11,563 nt of DNA, from the NCBI GenBank assembly GCA_030615705.1, contig JAUWYT010000018.1, positions 1 through 11,563 on the forward strand, read 5' to 3'. This DNA comes from Chloroflexota bacterium (GTDB taxonomy: Bacteria > Chloroflexota > Anaerolineae > VGOG01). A program made the translations under genes and the position numbers. Below, piece after piece: positions 1 to 7,600 of the stretch. Each line of letters starts with the position of its first letter. Within the stretch, counting starts at the first letter, position 1. The notes beneath the pieces are model-generated. The model worked only from the letters and a program-made list of their open reading frames with translations, did not search any database and was not told the origin of the DNA.

Positions 1-1668
1 CGGCTGCGCCGCATTTGCGACTTCTACGGCGCGAACCCCCAGTTCATCTGCTGCTCAGCGACGATAGCCAACCCTGGCGAGCACATCGAGCGCCTGGTGG
101 GTATCTCCGCCTTGGTGGTGGACGAAGACGGCTCTCCCAGCGGGGCCAAGGACTTCGTCCTCTGGAACCCGCCCTTCCTCGACCGCGCCAGGACCAGCCG
201 CCGCAGCGCGAATTCCGAGGCCACTGACCTCTTCGTGGAGATGGCTCGCCAGGGAGTGCGCAACATCACCTTCACCAAGGCCCGCAAGGTGGCTGAGCTC
301 ATTCTGCTCTATGCCCGTGGGATTTTAAAGGAAAGGGATCCCGATCTCGTCCCCCTGGTCAAGTCCTACCGAGCGGGATACCTCCCTGAGGAGCGCCGCC
401 AGATCGAGCGGGAGCTTTTCAGCGGCAAGCTGCTGGGGGTTACGGCCACCAGCGCCCTGGAGCTAGGGGTGGACGTGGGCAGCCTGGACGCCACCGTTCT
501 GGTGGGCTACCCTGGCACCATTGCCAGCACCTGGCAACAGGCCGGACGGGCCGGGAGAGGCGTGCGGGAGTCCCTCTCGGTGCTCATCGGCCTGGATAGC
601 CCATTGGATCAGTACTTCATGCGCCATCCTGAGGCCCTCTTTGGCCGGGGCCACGAGCACGCCCTCATCGCTCCTGACAACGTCTATATTCTGGAAAAGC
701 ACCTGCCCTGCGCTGCCCACGAGCTGCCTCTCACCAACGACGACGAGCTCCTTTTCGGCCCCGGCTTCGTGGAAGCGATGATCAGCTTAGAGCGAAGGGG
801 TATCTTAGTCTATCGGAGCCAGCGCTGGTACAACGTGGGTTGGGACTACCCGGCTCAGAAGGTGAACCTGCGCTCCATCTCAGGCTCCCGCTTCGCCCTC
901 TTAGATGAGTCCCAGGGGTACCAGACCCTGGAGGAGATCGAGGGCTCCTCGGCTGTCTACCGTGTCCACCCCGGCGCAATCTATCTACACCAAGGGGAAT
1001 CCTATCTGGTAACCGACCTGGACCTGCAGGCTCAGGTGGCCTATCTGCGGCCAGTGGACGTGGATTACTACACCCAGCCCCGGGAGGTCAACAAGGTGAG
1101 CATCGTGCGCTCCCTTAGACATAAGCAGTTTCCCACGACCGCCGCCTTCTTCGGCGAGGTGCGGGTCACCCAGCAGGTCATCGGATACGCTCGCAAGCAG
1201 CAGTTCAGCGAGGCCGTCCTGAGCGTGGAGTACCTGGACCTGCCGCCTCAGTCTTACGAGACCAAGGCCCTCTGGTTCGAAGTGCCCCCGGAGTTGGCTC
1301 GCCGCGTGTCCGACCGAGGGTTGCACTTCCACGGCGGCCTGCATGCCCTGGAGCACGCCGCCATTGGGGTATTGCCCCTCTTCGCCATGTGCGACCGACT
1401 GGACATCGGCGGCCTCTCTACCCCCAACCACCCCGATACCGGCAGGCCACAGGTCTTTATCTATGACGCTTTCCCCGGCGGGGTGGGCATCGCCGAGAAG
1501 GGGTTCGACATCCTGGAGGAGCTTTGGCAGGCCACCCTGTCGGCCATCGAGGAGTGCCCCTGCGAAGCTGGCTGCCCTTCCTGCGTCCAGAGCCCCAAGT
1601 GCGGCAACAACAACGAGCCCTTGGATAAAGAGGCAGCGGTGGTGATTTTGAGGGAGTTATTGAAGTAA
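1..1668 (+). CDS. YprA/MrfA-like DEAD/DEAH helicase with DUF1998 domain (5' partial)
   Basis: The reading frame is open from base 1, so the start and the Walker A/B half lie upstream. What remains begins at helicase motif III (CSATIANPGEH, bases 52-84). It continues through the second RecA domain, with a motif V region (TSALELGVDVGSLDA, about 448-492) and motif VI (QQAGRAGRG, about 535-561). A DUF1998/MZB-type C-terminal domain follows, with HGGLHALEHA and YDAFPGGVG. Near the end is a cysteine cluster CPC-x3-C-x2-C-x5-C at 1555-1602, which in this family binds a metal. Bacillus MrfA (YprA) is a 3'-5' DNA helicase acting in mitomycin C/crosslink repair, and the fungal relative is Hrq1. In Bacillus it is paired with the exonuclease MrfB, but no such gene follows here. 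The family call is firm; the exact repair role is inferred from homology. Confidence 0.9.
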   Translation, partial: RLRRICDFYGANPQFICCSATIANPGEHIERLVGISALVVDEDGSPSGAKDFVLWNPPFLDRARTSRRSANSEATDLFVEMARQGVRNITFTKARKVAELILLYARGILKERDPDLVPLVKSYRAGYLPEERRQIERELFSGKLLGVTATSALELGVDVGSLDATVLVGYPGTIASTWQQAGRAGRGVRESLSVLIGLDSPLDQYFMRHPEALFGRGHEHALIAPDNVYILEKHLPCAAHELPLTNDDELLFGPGFVEAMISLERRGILVYRSQRWYNVGWDYPAQKVNLRSISGSRFALLDESQGYQTLEEIEGSSAVYRVHPGAIYLHQGESYLVTDLDLQAQVAYLRPVDVDYYTQPREVNKVSIVRSLRHKQFPTTAAFFGEVRVTQQVIGYARKQQFSEAVLSVEYLDLPPQSYETKALWFEVPPELARRVSDRGLHFHGGLHALEHAAIGVLPLFAMCDRLDIGGLSTPNHPDTGRPQVFIYDAFPGGVGIAEKGFDILEELWQATLSAIEECPCEAGCPSCVQSPKCGNNNEPLDKEAAVVILRELLK

Positions 1669-1741
1669 GCAAGGAGCGGAAGGAGGGGAGGCAGGGGACA
1701 GGGAGCTTCCACTACATCGCTATCCACCGCTGCAAAACCGG

Positions 1742-1769
1742 TTGACATTTTGGGCAAGAAAGGTATTAT
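1742..1769 (+). promoter_or_regulatory. Sigma-70-type promoter for the prsW-like/AlbA_2 operon
   Basis: A perfect -35 TTGACA (1742-1747) and a -10 TATTAT (1764-1769) are separated by 16 bp. Transcription would start near 1776, about 35 nt before the TTG start at 1811. An 8-bp palindrome AACCGGTT (1736-1743) overlaps the -35 and could be an operator, though it is short enough to be chance. The rest of the gap 1669-1810 is purine-rich (1670-1706) and holds no gene or clear terminator. Confidence 0.7.
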
Positions 1770-1796
1770 TGTCGGGCAAGACTGGAATTGGGACAC

Positions 1797-1807
1797 AAGG
1801 GGGGTGA
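1797..1807 (+). promoter_or_regulatory. Ribosome binding site deciding the TTG start at 1811
   Basis: AAGGGGGGTGA is close to the ideal anti-16S complement and sits three bases before TTG at 1811. It supports initiation at this non-ATG codon, since no ATG or GTG of similar quality lies nearby. Confidence 0.7.
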
Positions 1808-1810
1808 CCA

Positions 1811-3016
1811 TTGCTCAGAATCGCAAAAACCGTCGTTGTCATCGTCGGCCTTAGCATCGCCTTCCTGGGCCTGTTGGCAGGGGGGCTGTACTTAATCCCC
1901 CCTTTCATCAGAGGAGGGGAAATTGACCTGCTGAGGGCAACCGCGGGCGCTTCCTTCGCCGCCCTGGGAGTTGGGCTGGGACTTCCCCTGGCCTGGCAGG
2001 GTTTGAACTCGCTGCGGGGCCTCCCCTCGCGACTCTTCCGCCCTTGGCCTGCTCGGGTGCTGGCTGCTGTCTTCGTCGTGGCCTTGATCCTCGGCCAAGT
2101 AGTCCTCGCCCTTGACCTCCTGCCTGCGCTGACCTTCCCCCCTTTCTACGTCCTGGGTGCCGTCCTGCCGCCTCTTTTTTTCCTGACCTTCGTTGGCCGT
2201 AGCCTGGCAGAGGGCGATATCCGCTGGCGGGATGTGGTTCTTCAACTGGCCAGCGGTGCTTTCCTCGCTACCTTCGGGGCTTTCGGGTTGGAGGCTGTGT
2301 TTGGCTTGCTCTCGATGGCGATTGTGTTCACCCTGGCGGCTCTGACACCGGGCGGCGCGGCCTGGTTCCAGGAACTGTCGGCTCACCTGCAAAACCCCCG
2401 CTGGTTTCAGAGCCCCGAGAACTCTTACGACCTCTTGCTCTCCCCGCCAATCCTCATTGCCTTGGGTTTGATCGTGCTCGTAATTGTTCCCCTGACCGAA
2501 GAGATGTTCAAGTCCCTGGGTGTGGTCATCATGAGCTATCGCCGGCCCAGCAAGGCCCGGGCATTCCTCTGGGGCTTGGCTGGCGGTGCTGGCTTTGCCC
2601 TGGCGGAAGGACTATTTAGCGGAGCCCTCTCCTTGGAGGACTGGGGCGGGCTAGCAATATTGCGGGTTGGGGCTGCGGCCATGCACTGCCTGGGGGGCGG
2701 GCTGATGGGCTTGGGTTGGCATTACCTCTTCGCGACCCGACGCCCCTGGCGCCTTCTGGGCGCTTACGCAGCCAGTGTCAGCCTCCACTCCCTCTGGAAT
2801 GCCGCCGCCTTTGGCATGATCGTTGTCTCCTTCTCCATTGTGTCCTCGGCGGCCGATGAAGTCGGTCTGGCCCTTGGGAGTTTGGTTACCCTGGCGCTGA
2901 CAGCCTTTCTCTCGTTGTTGGCGTTCCTCGCAATCCTTCTCATCTTCTACCTTACCCGATGGCTACAGGCTCAGATGCCATCCGCAACGTCTGTGCAGAC
3001 CATAACACGAGATTGA
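1811..3016 (+). CDS. PrsW-family intramembrane metalloprotease (CAAX-protease superfamily)
   Basis: This is a 401-residue, very hydrophobic multipass membrane protein, starting with TTG behind a strong Shine-Dalgarno. The family's four conserved motifs appear in order: the glutamate pair in TEEMFK (E230, E231, K234), GFALAEGLF (E266), AAAMHCLGGG (H292) and LHSLWN (H326, N330). These polar residues in membrane helices are the expected metal-binding/catalytic set. In Bacillus, PrsW makes the first cut in the anti-sigma factor RsiW, releasing an ECF sigma factor. The substrate here is unknown. The N-terminal ~200 residues add several helices with little recognisable motif. The next gene starts 12 nt downstream, so the two are probably co-transcribed. 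An ECF sigma gene lies about 7 kb away, but no anti-sigma gene is visible. Confidence 0.85.
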   Translation: MLRIAKTVVVIVGLSIAFLGLLAGGLYLIPPFIRGGEIDLLRATAGASFAALGVGLGLPLAWQGLNSLRGLPSRLFRPWPARVLAAVFVVALILGQVVLALDLLPALTFPPFYVLGAVLPPLFFLTFVGRSLAEGDIRWRDVVLQLASGAFLATFGAFGLEAVFGLLSMAIVFTLAALTPGGAAWFQELSAHLQNPRWFQSPENSYDLLLSPPILIALGLIVLVIVPLTEEMFKSLGVVIMSYRRPSKARAFLWGLAGGAGFALAEGLFSGALSLEDWGGLAILRVGAAAMHCLGGGLMGLGWHYLFATRRPWRLLGAYAASVSLHSLWNAAAFGMIVVSFSIVSSAADEVGLALGSLVTLALTAFLSLLAFLAILLIFYLTRWLQAQMPSATSVQTITRD

Positions 3017-3022
3017 GAGGGG
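3015..3022 (+). promoter_or_regulatory. Ribosome binding site deciding the TTG start at 3029
   Basis: GAGAGGGG overlaps the stop codon of the protease gene (TGA 3014-3016) and lies 6 nt before TTG at 3029. This suggests translational coupling of the two genes. Confidence 0.6.
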
Positions 3023-3028
3023 ACAAGC

Positions 3029-4486
3029 TTGACCGGAGATGAGATCTTGGCCCTGTTGCAACAGGGCAGGGGACAGGAGATAGACTTTAAGGCCGAGCGG
3101 ACTTCCGCTCGCAAATTGGCAGAATCCCTCGTCGCCCTGGCGAACGCCAGCGGCGGCGCGGTTCTGGTGGGCGTTGACCCCAGGACTTCGGCGAGCGGTT
3201 CGGCTGAGCTCACCGTCGAAGGCTCAGTCGAGCCGTCGGCCAAGCTGCAAGGGCTGAAGGGCGCCGAGGCGGCTCGCGACAAAGCTATAGAGGCCGCCCT
3301 CCTGACCGATCCCCCCCTCATCATCCCCTTGCCCGAGGTGGTGACCTTGGCCTGTACTGAGGCCATTCGAAGTGGCGGCAAGGACGTCCTGGTTATCACC
3401 ATCCCTCCAGGGATGCCCCACGTTTATAGCCTGCGGGGAAAGTACTTGATCCGCGTTGGCGCTCAGAACAAGCCCCTGGCTCCTAAAAGGCTGCGCCGGC
3501 TGATTGTCGAACGGGGTGAGGTAAGCTTCGAATCCCTCATGTCGCCCGGCGCCACGCTCGACGACATAGACTGGGACAAGGCGGAGAGATACCTGGCCTC
3601 CCTGGAAGGGATGAGCGCGGCAACGACTGAGGAGGCCCTGCACAACCGTGGTTGCCTGGTCCGTGAGGATGGAGGGTATCGGCCAACCAACGCCGGCGTA
3701 CTTTTGTTTGGCATCCAGCCCGAGCGCTTTGTGAAGTCCAGCGAGATCATCGTGGCCCGCTACGCTGGGCGGGAGATGAGCGATGAATTCGTGCGAGAGG
3801 ACATCAGGGGAACCTTGCCCGATCAGATCCGCCGCGCCGAGGCCTTCTTGGTTAGCAACATGAAGCGGGGGGTTCGTCTGGTGAGCTTAGAGAGGGAGGA
3901 GCGGGTAGAGTATCCCATCAAGGCTGTGCGCGAGGCCATCGTTAACACTGTGGCCCACCGCGATTACAGCATCCGCGGTGACGAGATACGCGTCTTCATG
4001 TTCAGCGACCGAATCGAGTTCTACAGCCCAGGCCGCCTGCCAGGCCACGTAACAGTGGACAACATCGTCGAGGAGAGGTTCTCCCGCAACGAGGTCATCG
4101 TCCAGGTCCTGGCGGACATGGGCTTCATCGAGCGGCTGGGCTACGGCATTGATCGCATGATCAAACTGATGCGGGATTACGGGCTGCCGGCCCCGCGTTT
4201 CCAGGAGACGGCAGGCGGATTCCGCGTCACCCTCTATGGGCATGGGGAGGGTCTAGTGAGCGAAGAAATAGACCGGGGACGCTGGTCCCACCTGGACCTG
4301 AACCAGCGCCAAGAAAAGGCCCTGACCTACCTGCTTGAAAAAGGGCGCATCACCAACCGCGAGTATCAGGAGCTCTGCCCCGATGTCAGCTCTGAGACCA
4401 TCCGGCGAGACCTGGCCGACCTGGTGAACAAGAACGTGCTGCTGAAGATAGGCAGAAAACGGGCTACTTACTACATTTTCAAGTAG
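3029..4486 (+). CDS. AlbA_2 (Schlafen-type) / HATPase_c_4 / winged-helix putative transcriptional regulator
   Basis: The protein has 485 residues and three parts. Residues ~5-155 are an AlbA_2 (Schlafen AlbA_2) domain: EIDFK near the start, then GGAVLVGVD, and KYLIRVGAQNKPL towards the end. Residues ~290-345 match the HATPase_c_4 / RecG-like C-terminal domain, with the signature REAIVNTVAHRDYSIRG and later FYSPGRLPGHV. The last ~65 residues form a winged helix (SSETIRRDLADLVNKNVL), so DNA binding is likely. Such proteins are often annotated as 'RecG-like helicase' but lack helicase motifs. The TTG start follows the protease gene by 12 nt. Residues ~52-70 fall in a loop just after GGAVLVGVD and are encoded by a 55-bp repeat also present in mfd, which looks like an in-frame insertion. 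Targets and ligand are unknown. Confidence 0.85.
   Translation: MTGDEILALLQQGRGQEIDFKAERTSARKLAESLVALANASGGAVLVGVDPRTSASGSAELTVEGSVEPSAKLQGLKGAEAARDKAIEAALLTDPPLIIPLPEVVTLACTEAIRSGGKDVLVITIPPGMPHVYSLRGKYLIRVGAQNKPLAPKRLRRLIVERGEVSFESLMSPGATLDDIDWDKAERYLASLEGMSAATTEEALHNRGCLVREDGGYRPTNAGVLLFGIQPERFVKSSEIIVARYAGREMSDEFVREDIRGTLPDQIRRAEAFLVSNMKRGVRLVSLEREERVEYPIKAVREAIVNTVAHRDYSIRGDEIRVFMFSDRIEFYSPGRLPGHVTVDNIVEERFSRNEVIVQVLADMGFIERLGYGIDRMIKLMRDYGLPAPRFQETAGGFRVTLYGHGEGLVSEEIDRGRWSHLDLNQRQEKALTYLLEKGRITNREYQELCPDVSSETIRRDLADLVNKNVLLKIGRKRATYYIFK
3184..3238 (+). repeat. 55-bp palindromic repeat, copy A, in frame inside the AlbA_2 gene
   Basis: This copy matches 7083-7137 at 53 of 55 positions (differences at 3210 and 3222). 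Arms 3197-3208 and 3223-3234 form a 12-bp RNA stem, two pairs of which are G-U, around a 14-nt loop. It is read as residues 53-70 (TSASGSAEL...) without a stop or frameshift. Confidence 0.85.
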
Positions 4487-4503
4487 AGACAGGCTCTCCT
4501 GAA

Positions 4504-4563
4504 ATATCCCACAGTCTGGCGTCAATATCCCACAAATATCCCACATATCCCACATATCCCACA
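4504..4563. repeat. Cluster of five ATATCCCACA direct repeats
   Basis: Exact copies lie at 4504-4513, 4525-4534, 4536-4545, 4545-4554 and 4554-4563. The last three follow at a 9-bp period, sharing their terminal A, and the earlier steps are 21 and 11 bp. The cluster sits just after the AlbA_2 stop codon. Function is unknown: it could be a protein-binding array or slippage-derived repeat. Confidence 0.85.
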
Positions 4564-4615
4564 GAGTAACCGTTTAGGGAAGCATGAGGCTAAAGCCATC
4601 GGGCCTCGGCCTGAG

Positions 4616-4649
4616 GACTTCGGCTGAGCTCAGCCGAGCGGTTCAGCCG
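4616..4649. repeat. Palindromic repeat copy C (divergent), beside the mfd stop
   Basis: It shares GACTTCGGC and GAGCGGTTC with copies A and B, but has an extra 12 bp between them that creates a perfect 16-bp palindrome CGGCTGAGCTCAGCCG at 4621-4636. A second small hairpin AGCGG/CCGCT follows. On the minus strand it lies about 10 nt after the mfd stop and might act in 3'-end formation, but there is no T tract. Confidence 0.6.
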
Positions 4650-4658
4650 CTCTCTCTC

Positions 4659-7600
4659 TCAAACCCCGGCTATTGCCTCCAGTACATTCACCAACTCTTT
4701 TCGCCAACCATTTTCCTTCTCGTGAAGTGGCAGCCAGATCCGTCGCTGGCTCACTCGGACTTGATCGCTTAGGCGCTTCTGCAACTGCTTACGGGCTGTG
4801 TCCTTTAACGCCGTGACGCGAATGACGATCCGTCCCTCCTGAGCGGAGATGGCCTGCACACCGGCCTTGAGAGCTAACACCTTGAGGCGCAGTTGGTAGA
4901 GCAAATTGGCAGAAGCTTCAGGCAGGTTGCCGAAGCGGTCCTTGAACTCGCGTTCCATCTCCTCTACTTCGTCCATTGTAGCCAGGCCCGCTATGCGGCG
5001 GTAGAGCCGCAGACGTAGTTCCGCCTCGGGCACGTAGTCCCTGGGGATGAAGGCAGGCAGGGGTAAATCAATGGAAACCGAGGGCGCTAAGGGGGCTGAT
5101 AGAACTGAAGGGATTTCCCCCTCAGGCTCCTCTTTGAGCTCTCGCACTGCCTGGGCCAGGAGGCGGCAGTAGAGGTCGAAGCCCACGGCAGCGATGTGAC
5201 CATGCTGACGAGTTCCAAGTAAGTCCCCGGCTCCGCGGATCTCCAGATCGCGCATAGCTATACTGAACCCGGCTCCCAACTCGCTGGCCTCCAGGATGGT
5301 CTGTAGGCGTTGGCGGGCTGCGTCGGTCAAGCGGTGGCGATGGTCGTACAGGAAGTAGGCGTAGGCCCGACGAGCACCCCGTCCAACCCGGCCTCGTAAC
5401 TGGTAAAGATCGGCCAGGCCGAACTGATTGGCACGGTTGACGATGAGGGTATTGACGTTGGGGATATCCAGGCCGCTCTCGATGATGGAGGTGCAGACCA
5501 GGACGTCGATTCTACCGGCTGCGAAATCCAGCATCACCTGCTCCAGCTTCGCCTCAGGCATCTGGCCGTGGGCTATTGCCAGCGTGGCTTCGGGCACTAA
5601 ACGCTCCAAGCGTTGGGCGACCGGACGGATGCTTAATACGCGGTTGTGTACGAAGTAGACCTGCCCGCCCCGGTCCAATTCCCGCAGGATGGCCTTGCGG
5701 ATGAGGGTCTCGTCATACTCGCCTACGTGGGTCTTTATGGGAAGGCGCTCTTCCGGTGGGGTATCAATGGTGCTCATGTCCCGCACGCCCGTCAGTGACA
5801 TGTAGAGGGTGCGAGGTATGGGGGTGGCGGTGAGAGTGAGGACATCTACCTCCTTGCGCATCTGCTTGAGTTTCTCCTTGTGAGTCACACCAAAGCGCTG
5901 CTCCTCGTCTATGATGAGGAGACCGAGGTCTTTGAAGGCCACGTCCTTTTGAATAAGACGATGGGTGCCGATGACGATGTCAGTCGTCCCTGCCTTTAGC
6001 CTACTCAGGATCTCCTTCTGCTCTCGTCGCGATCTGAAGCGGGAGAGCATCTCCACCTCGATGGGGAAGGGCTTGAGCCGCTCCTGAAAGGTCATGCAGT
6101 GCTGCTGAGCCAGTAGGGTGGTGGGTACCAGGACGGCAACCTGCTTGTGGTCCATCACCGCCTTGAAAGCCGCCCGCAGGGCTACCTCGGTCTTGCCGTA
6201 GCCCACATCGCCGCAGACGAGCCGGTCCATAGGTTTTGGTTTCTCCATGTCAGCCTTGATCTCTTCGACGGCCCGCAGTTGATCCTCTGTCTCGATGTAG
6301 GGGAAAGATGCCTCCAGCTCAGCTTGCCAGGGTTCGTCGGGGGGAAAGGCGTAGCCAGGTATGACCTCCCGCGCTGCATAGAGCTCCAGGAGCTCCCGGG
6401 CGATATCCTCCACAGCCCGCTTGGCCTGGGCCTTGACCCGAGCCCAATCGACTGCGCCCAGGCGGTGGAGTGCGGGAGGACGGCCGCTTACCCCCACGTA
6501 GCGGCTGAGGCGATCCGCCTGGTGAATGGGCACGTACAGCTCATCGCCCCCGTCGTATTCGACCTCCAGATACTCCCGCTTCACCCCGTCCAGGGTCAGC
6601 TCAACCAGGCCGCGGAAGATGCCGATACCGTGCTCGATGTGCACCACGTAATCGTCGGGCGCCATGTCGGCGAAAAAAGCCTCTGGAGTCACTGCCCGCG
6701 GTCGGCGCACCCGACGGGGCAGGGGCCTCGACCAACCGAAGATTTCCGCATCCGTCATCAGGCAGCACGCTGCTTGCTGCTGCCTGCTTGCTGCCAGCAG
6801 CGTCCAGCCTTCGGCCAGGGTGCCCTGCACGATGGTCAGGCTGCGCAGTGGGGGTGGTTTGGCGATCCCTTCCACGGGGGCGATGTAAGCTTCTCGTTCT
6901 CCCCACAACTCGGCCAGGCGTTGGGCCTGGCGGCTCACTACCACGATCCGCCGACCCTCCTGGAGCATCCTCCGCCAGTCGTCCAGCACCTGCTTGAGCC
7001 GTCCGCCGTAGCGGGGGCCTGGGGCAAAGAGCTGGCTCACCTGTACTGAGCCCCGCCGAAGTAGCGGCTGTTCCTCCCCTCCGACTTCGGCGAGCGGTTC
7101 GGCTGAGCCCACCGTCGAAGCCTCAGTCGAGCCGTCGTATCCCAGCACCAAGGGATGCCTGTCCAACAGCGTCTCCTGTAGCTCGTCCCAGGTGAAGTAG
7201 GGGATGAGGAGCCCTCTCGGCAATTCACCCGCCTTGAGCAGGTCTTTCTGAAGCTCCAGAGCGCCGGCCTCCAGGTCAGCCATAGCTGCTTCCAATTCGG
7301 TCAGGTCGTCAACGACTAACAGCCCTTCGACAAGCCCCTGGTCCTTTGGCCCAGGGACAAAGGGCTCAGGACGCCGCCCCTGGGTGGGCAAGAAATCTAT
7401 GAGGTTCCCCGGCTGGGAGTAGAGATAGGGAATATAGAACTCGATGCCCTTGCAGTGCTGTCCCTCCTCCAGAGCTTCAAGGTCGCCCTCGAAGTCGGCT
7501 GCCGCCGACTCGTGACAGGCTAAGAGGTCCAACTGGGCTGCTCGCCGAGCTGCCAACGGGCCATGTTTGGGCAGGGCTTCGCTGGCCGGAACCAGGGTAA

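Larger units (their letters stand above)
4487..4658. other. Intergenic gap between convergent genes
   Basis: This region separates the AlbA_2 gene (+) from mfd (-). It contains the ATATCCCACA cluster at 4504-4563, a GC-rich run of small hairpins at about 4600-4650 including repeat copy C, and a short CT run (4650-4660). No T-tailed intrinsic terminator is visible on either strand. The small ORF crossing its right half (4584-4772) consists of repeat plus mfd antisense and is not credible. Confidence 0.7.

Noticed and set aside
985..1431. 148-codon ORF antisense to the helicase
   Set aside because: It is a shadow of the DUF1998 helicase, whose coding frame is clearly supported by motifs.
1..1800. 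MrfA-MrfB repair pair
   Set aside because: No MrfB-like exonuclease follows the helicase; the next gene is a membrane protease. The 5' neighbour is outside the window.
3029..4486. ATP-dependent DNA helicase RecG
   Set aside because: This is a common misannotation for the family. Walker A/B and other helicase motifs are absent; only the AlbA_2, HATPase_c_4-like and winged-helix parts are present.
4504..4563. Possible CRISPR array
   Set aside because: Repeats are 10 bp with spacing of 0-11 bp, there are no unique 30-40-bp spacers and no cas genes.
4600..4660. Bidirectional intrinsic terminator
   Set aside because: Hairpins are present but no T/A tract follows on either strand, so a terminator could not be called.
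4584..4772. 62-codon + strand ORF between the convergent genes
   Set aside because: It consists of repeat copy C plus the antisense of the mfd 3' end, with no domain or Shine-Dalgarno.
6147..7049. Long 300-codon ORF on the + strand antisense to mfd
   Set aside because: It lies entirely over well-conserved Mfd codons (RID and Walker A region) in the opposite frame and shows no family resemblance or ribosome binding site. It is a GC-rich shadow ORF.
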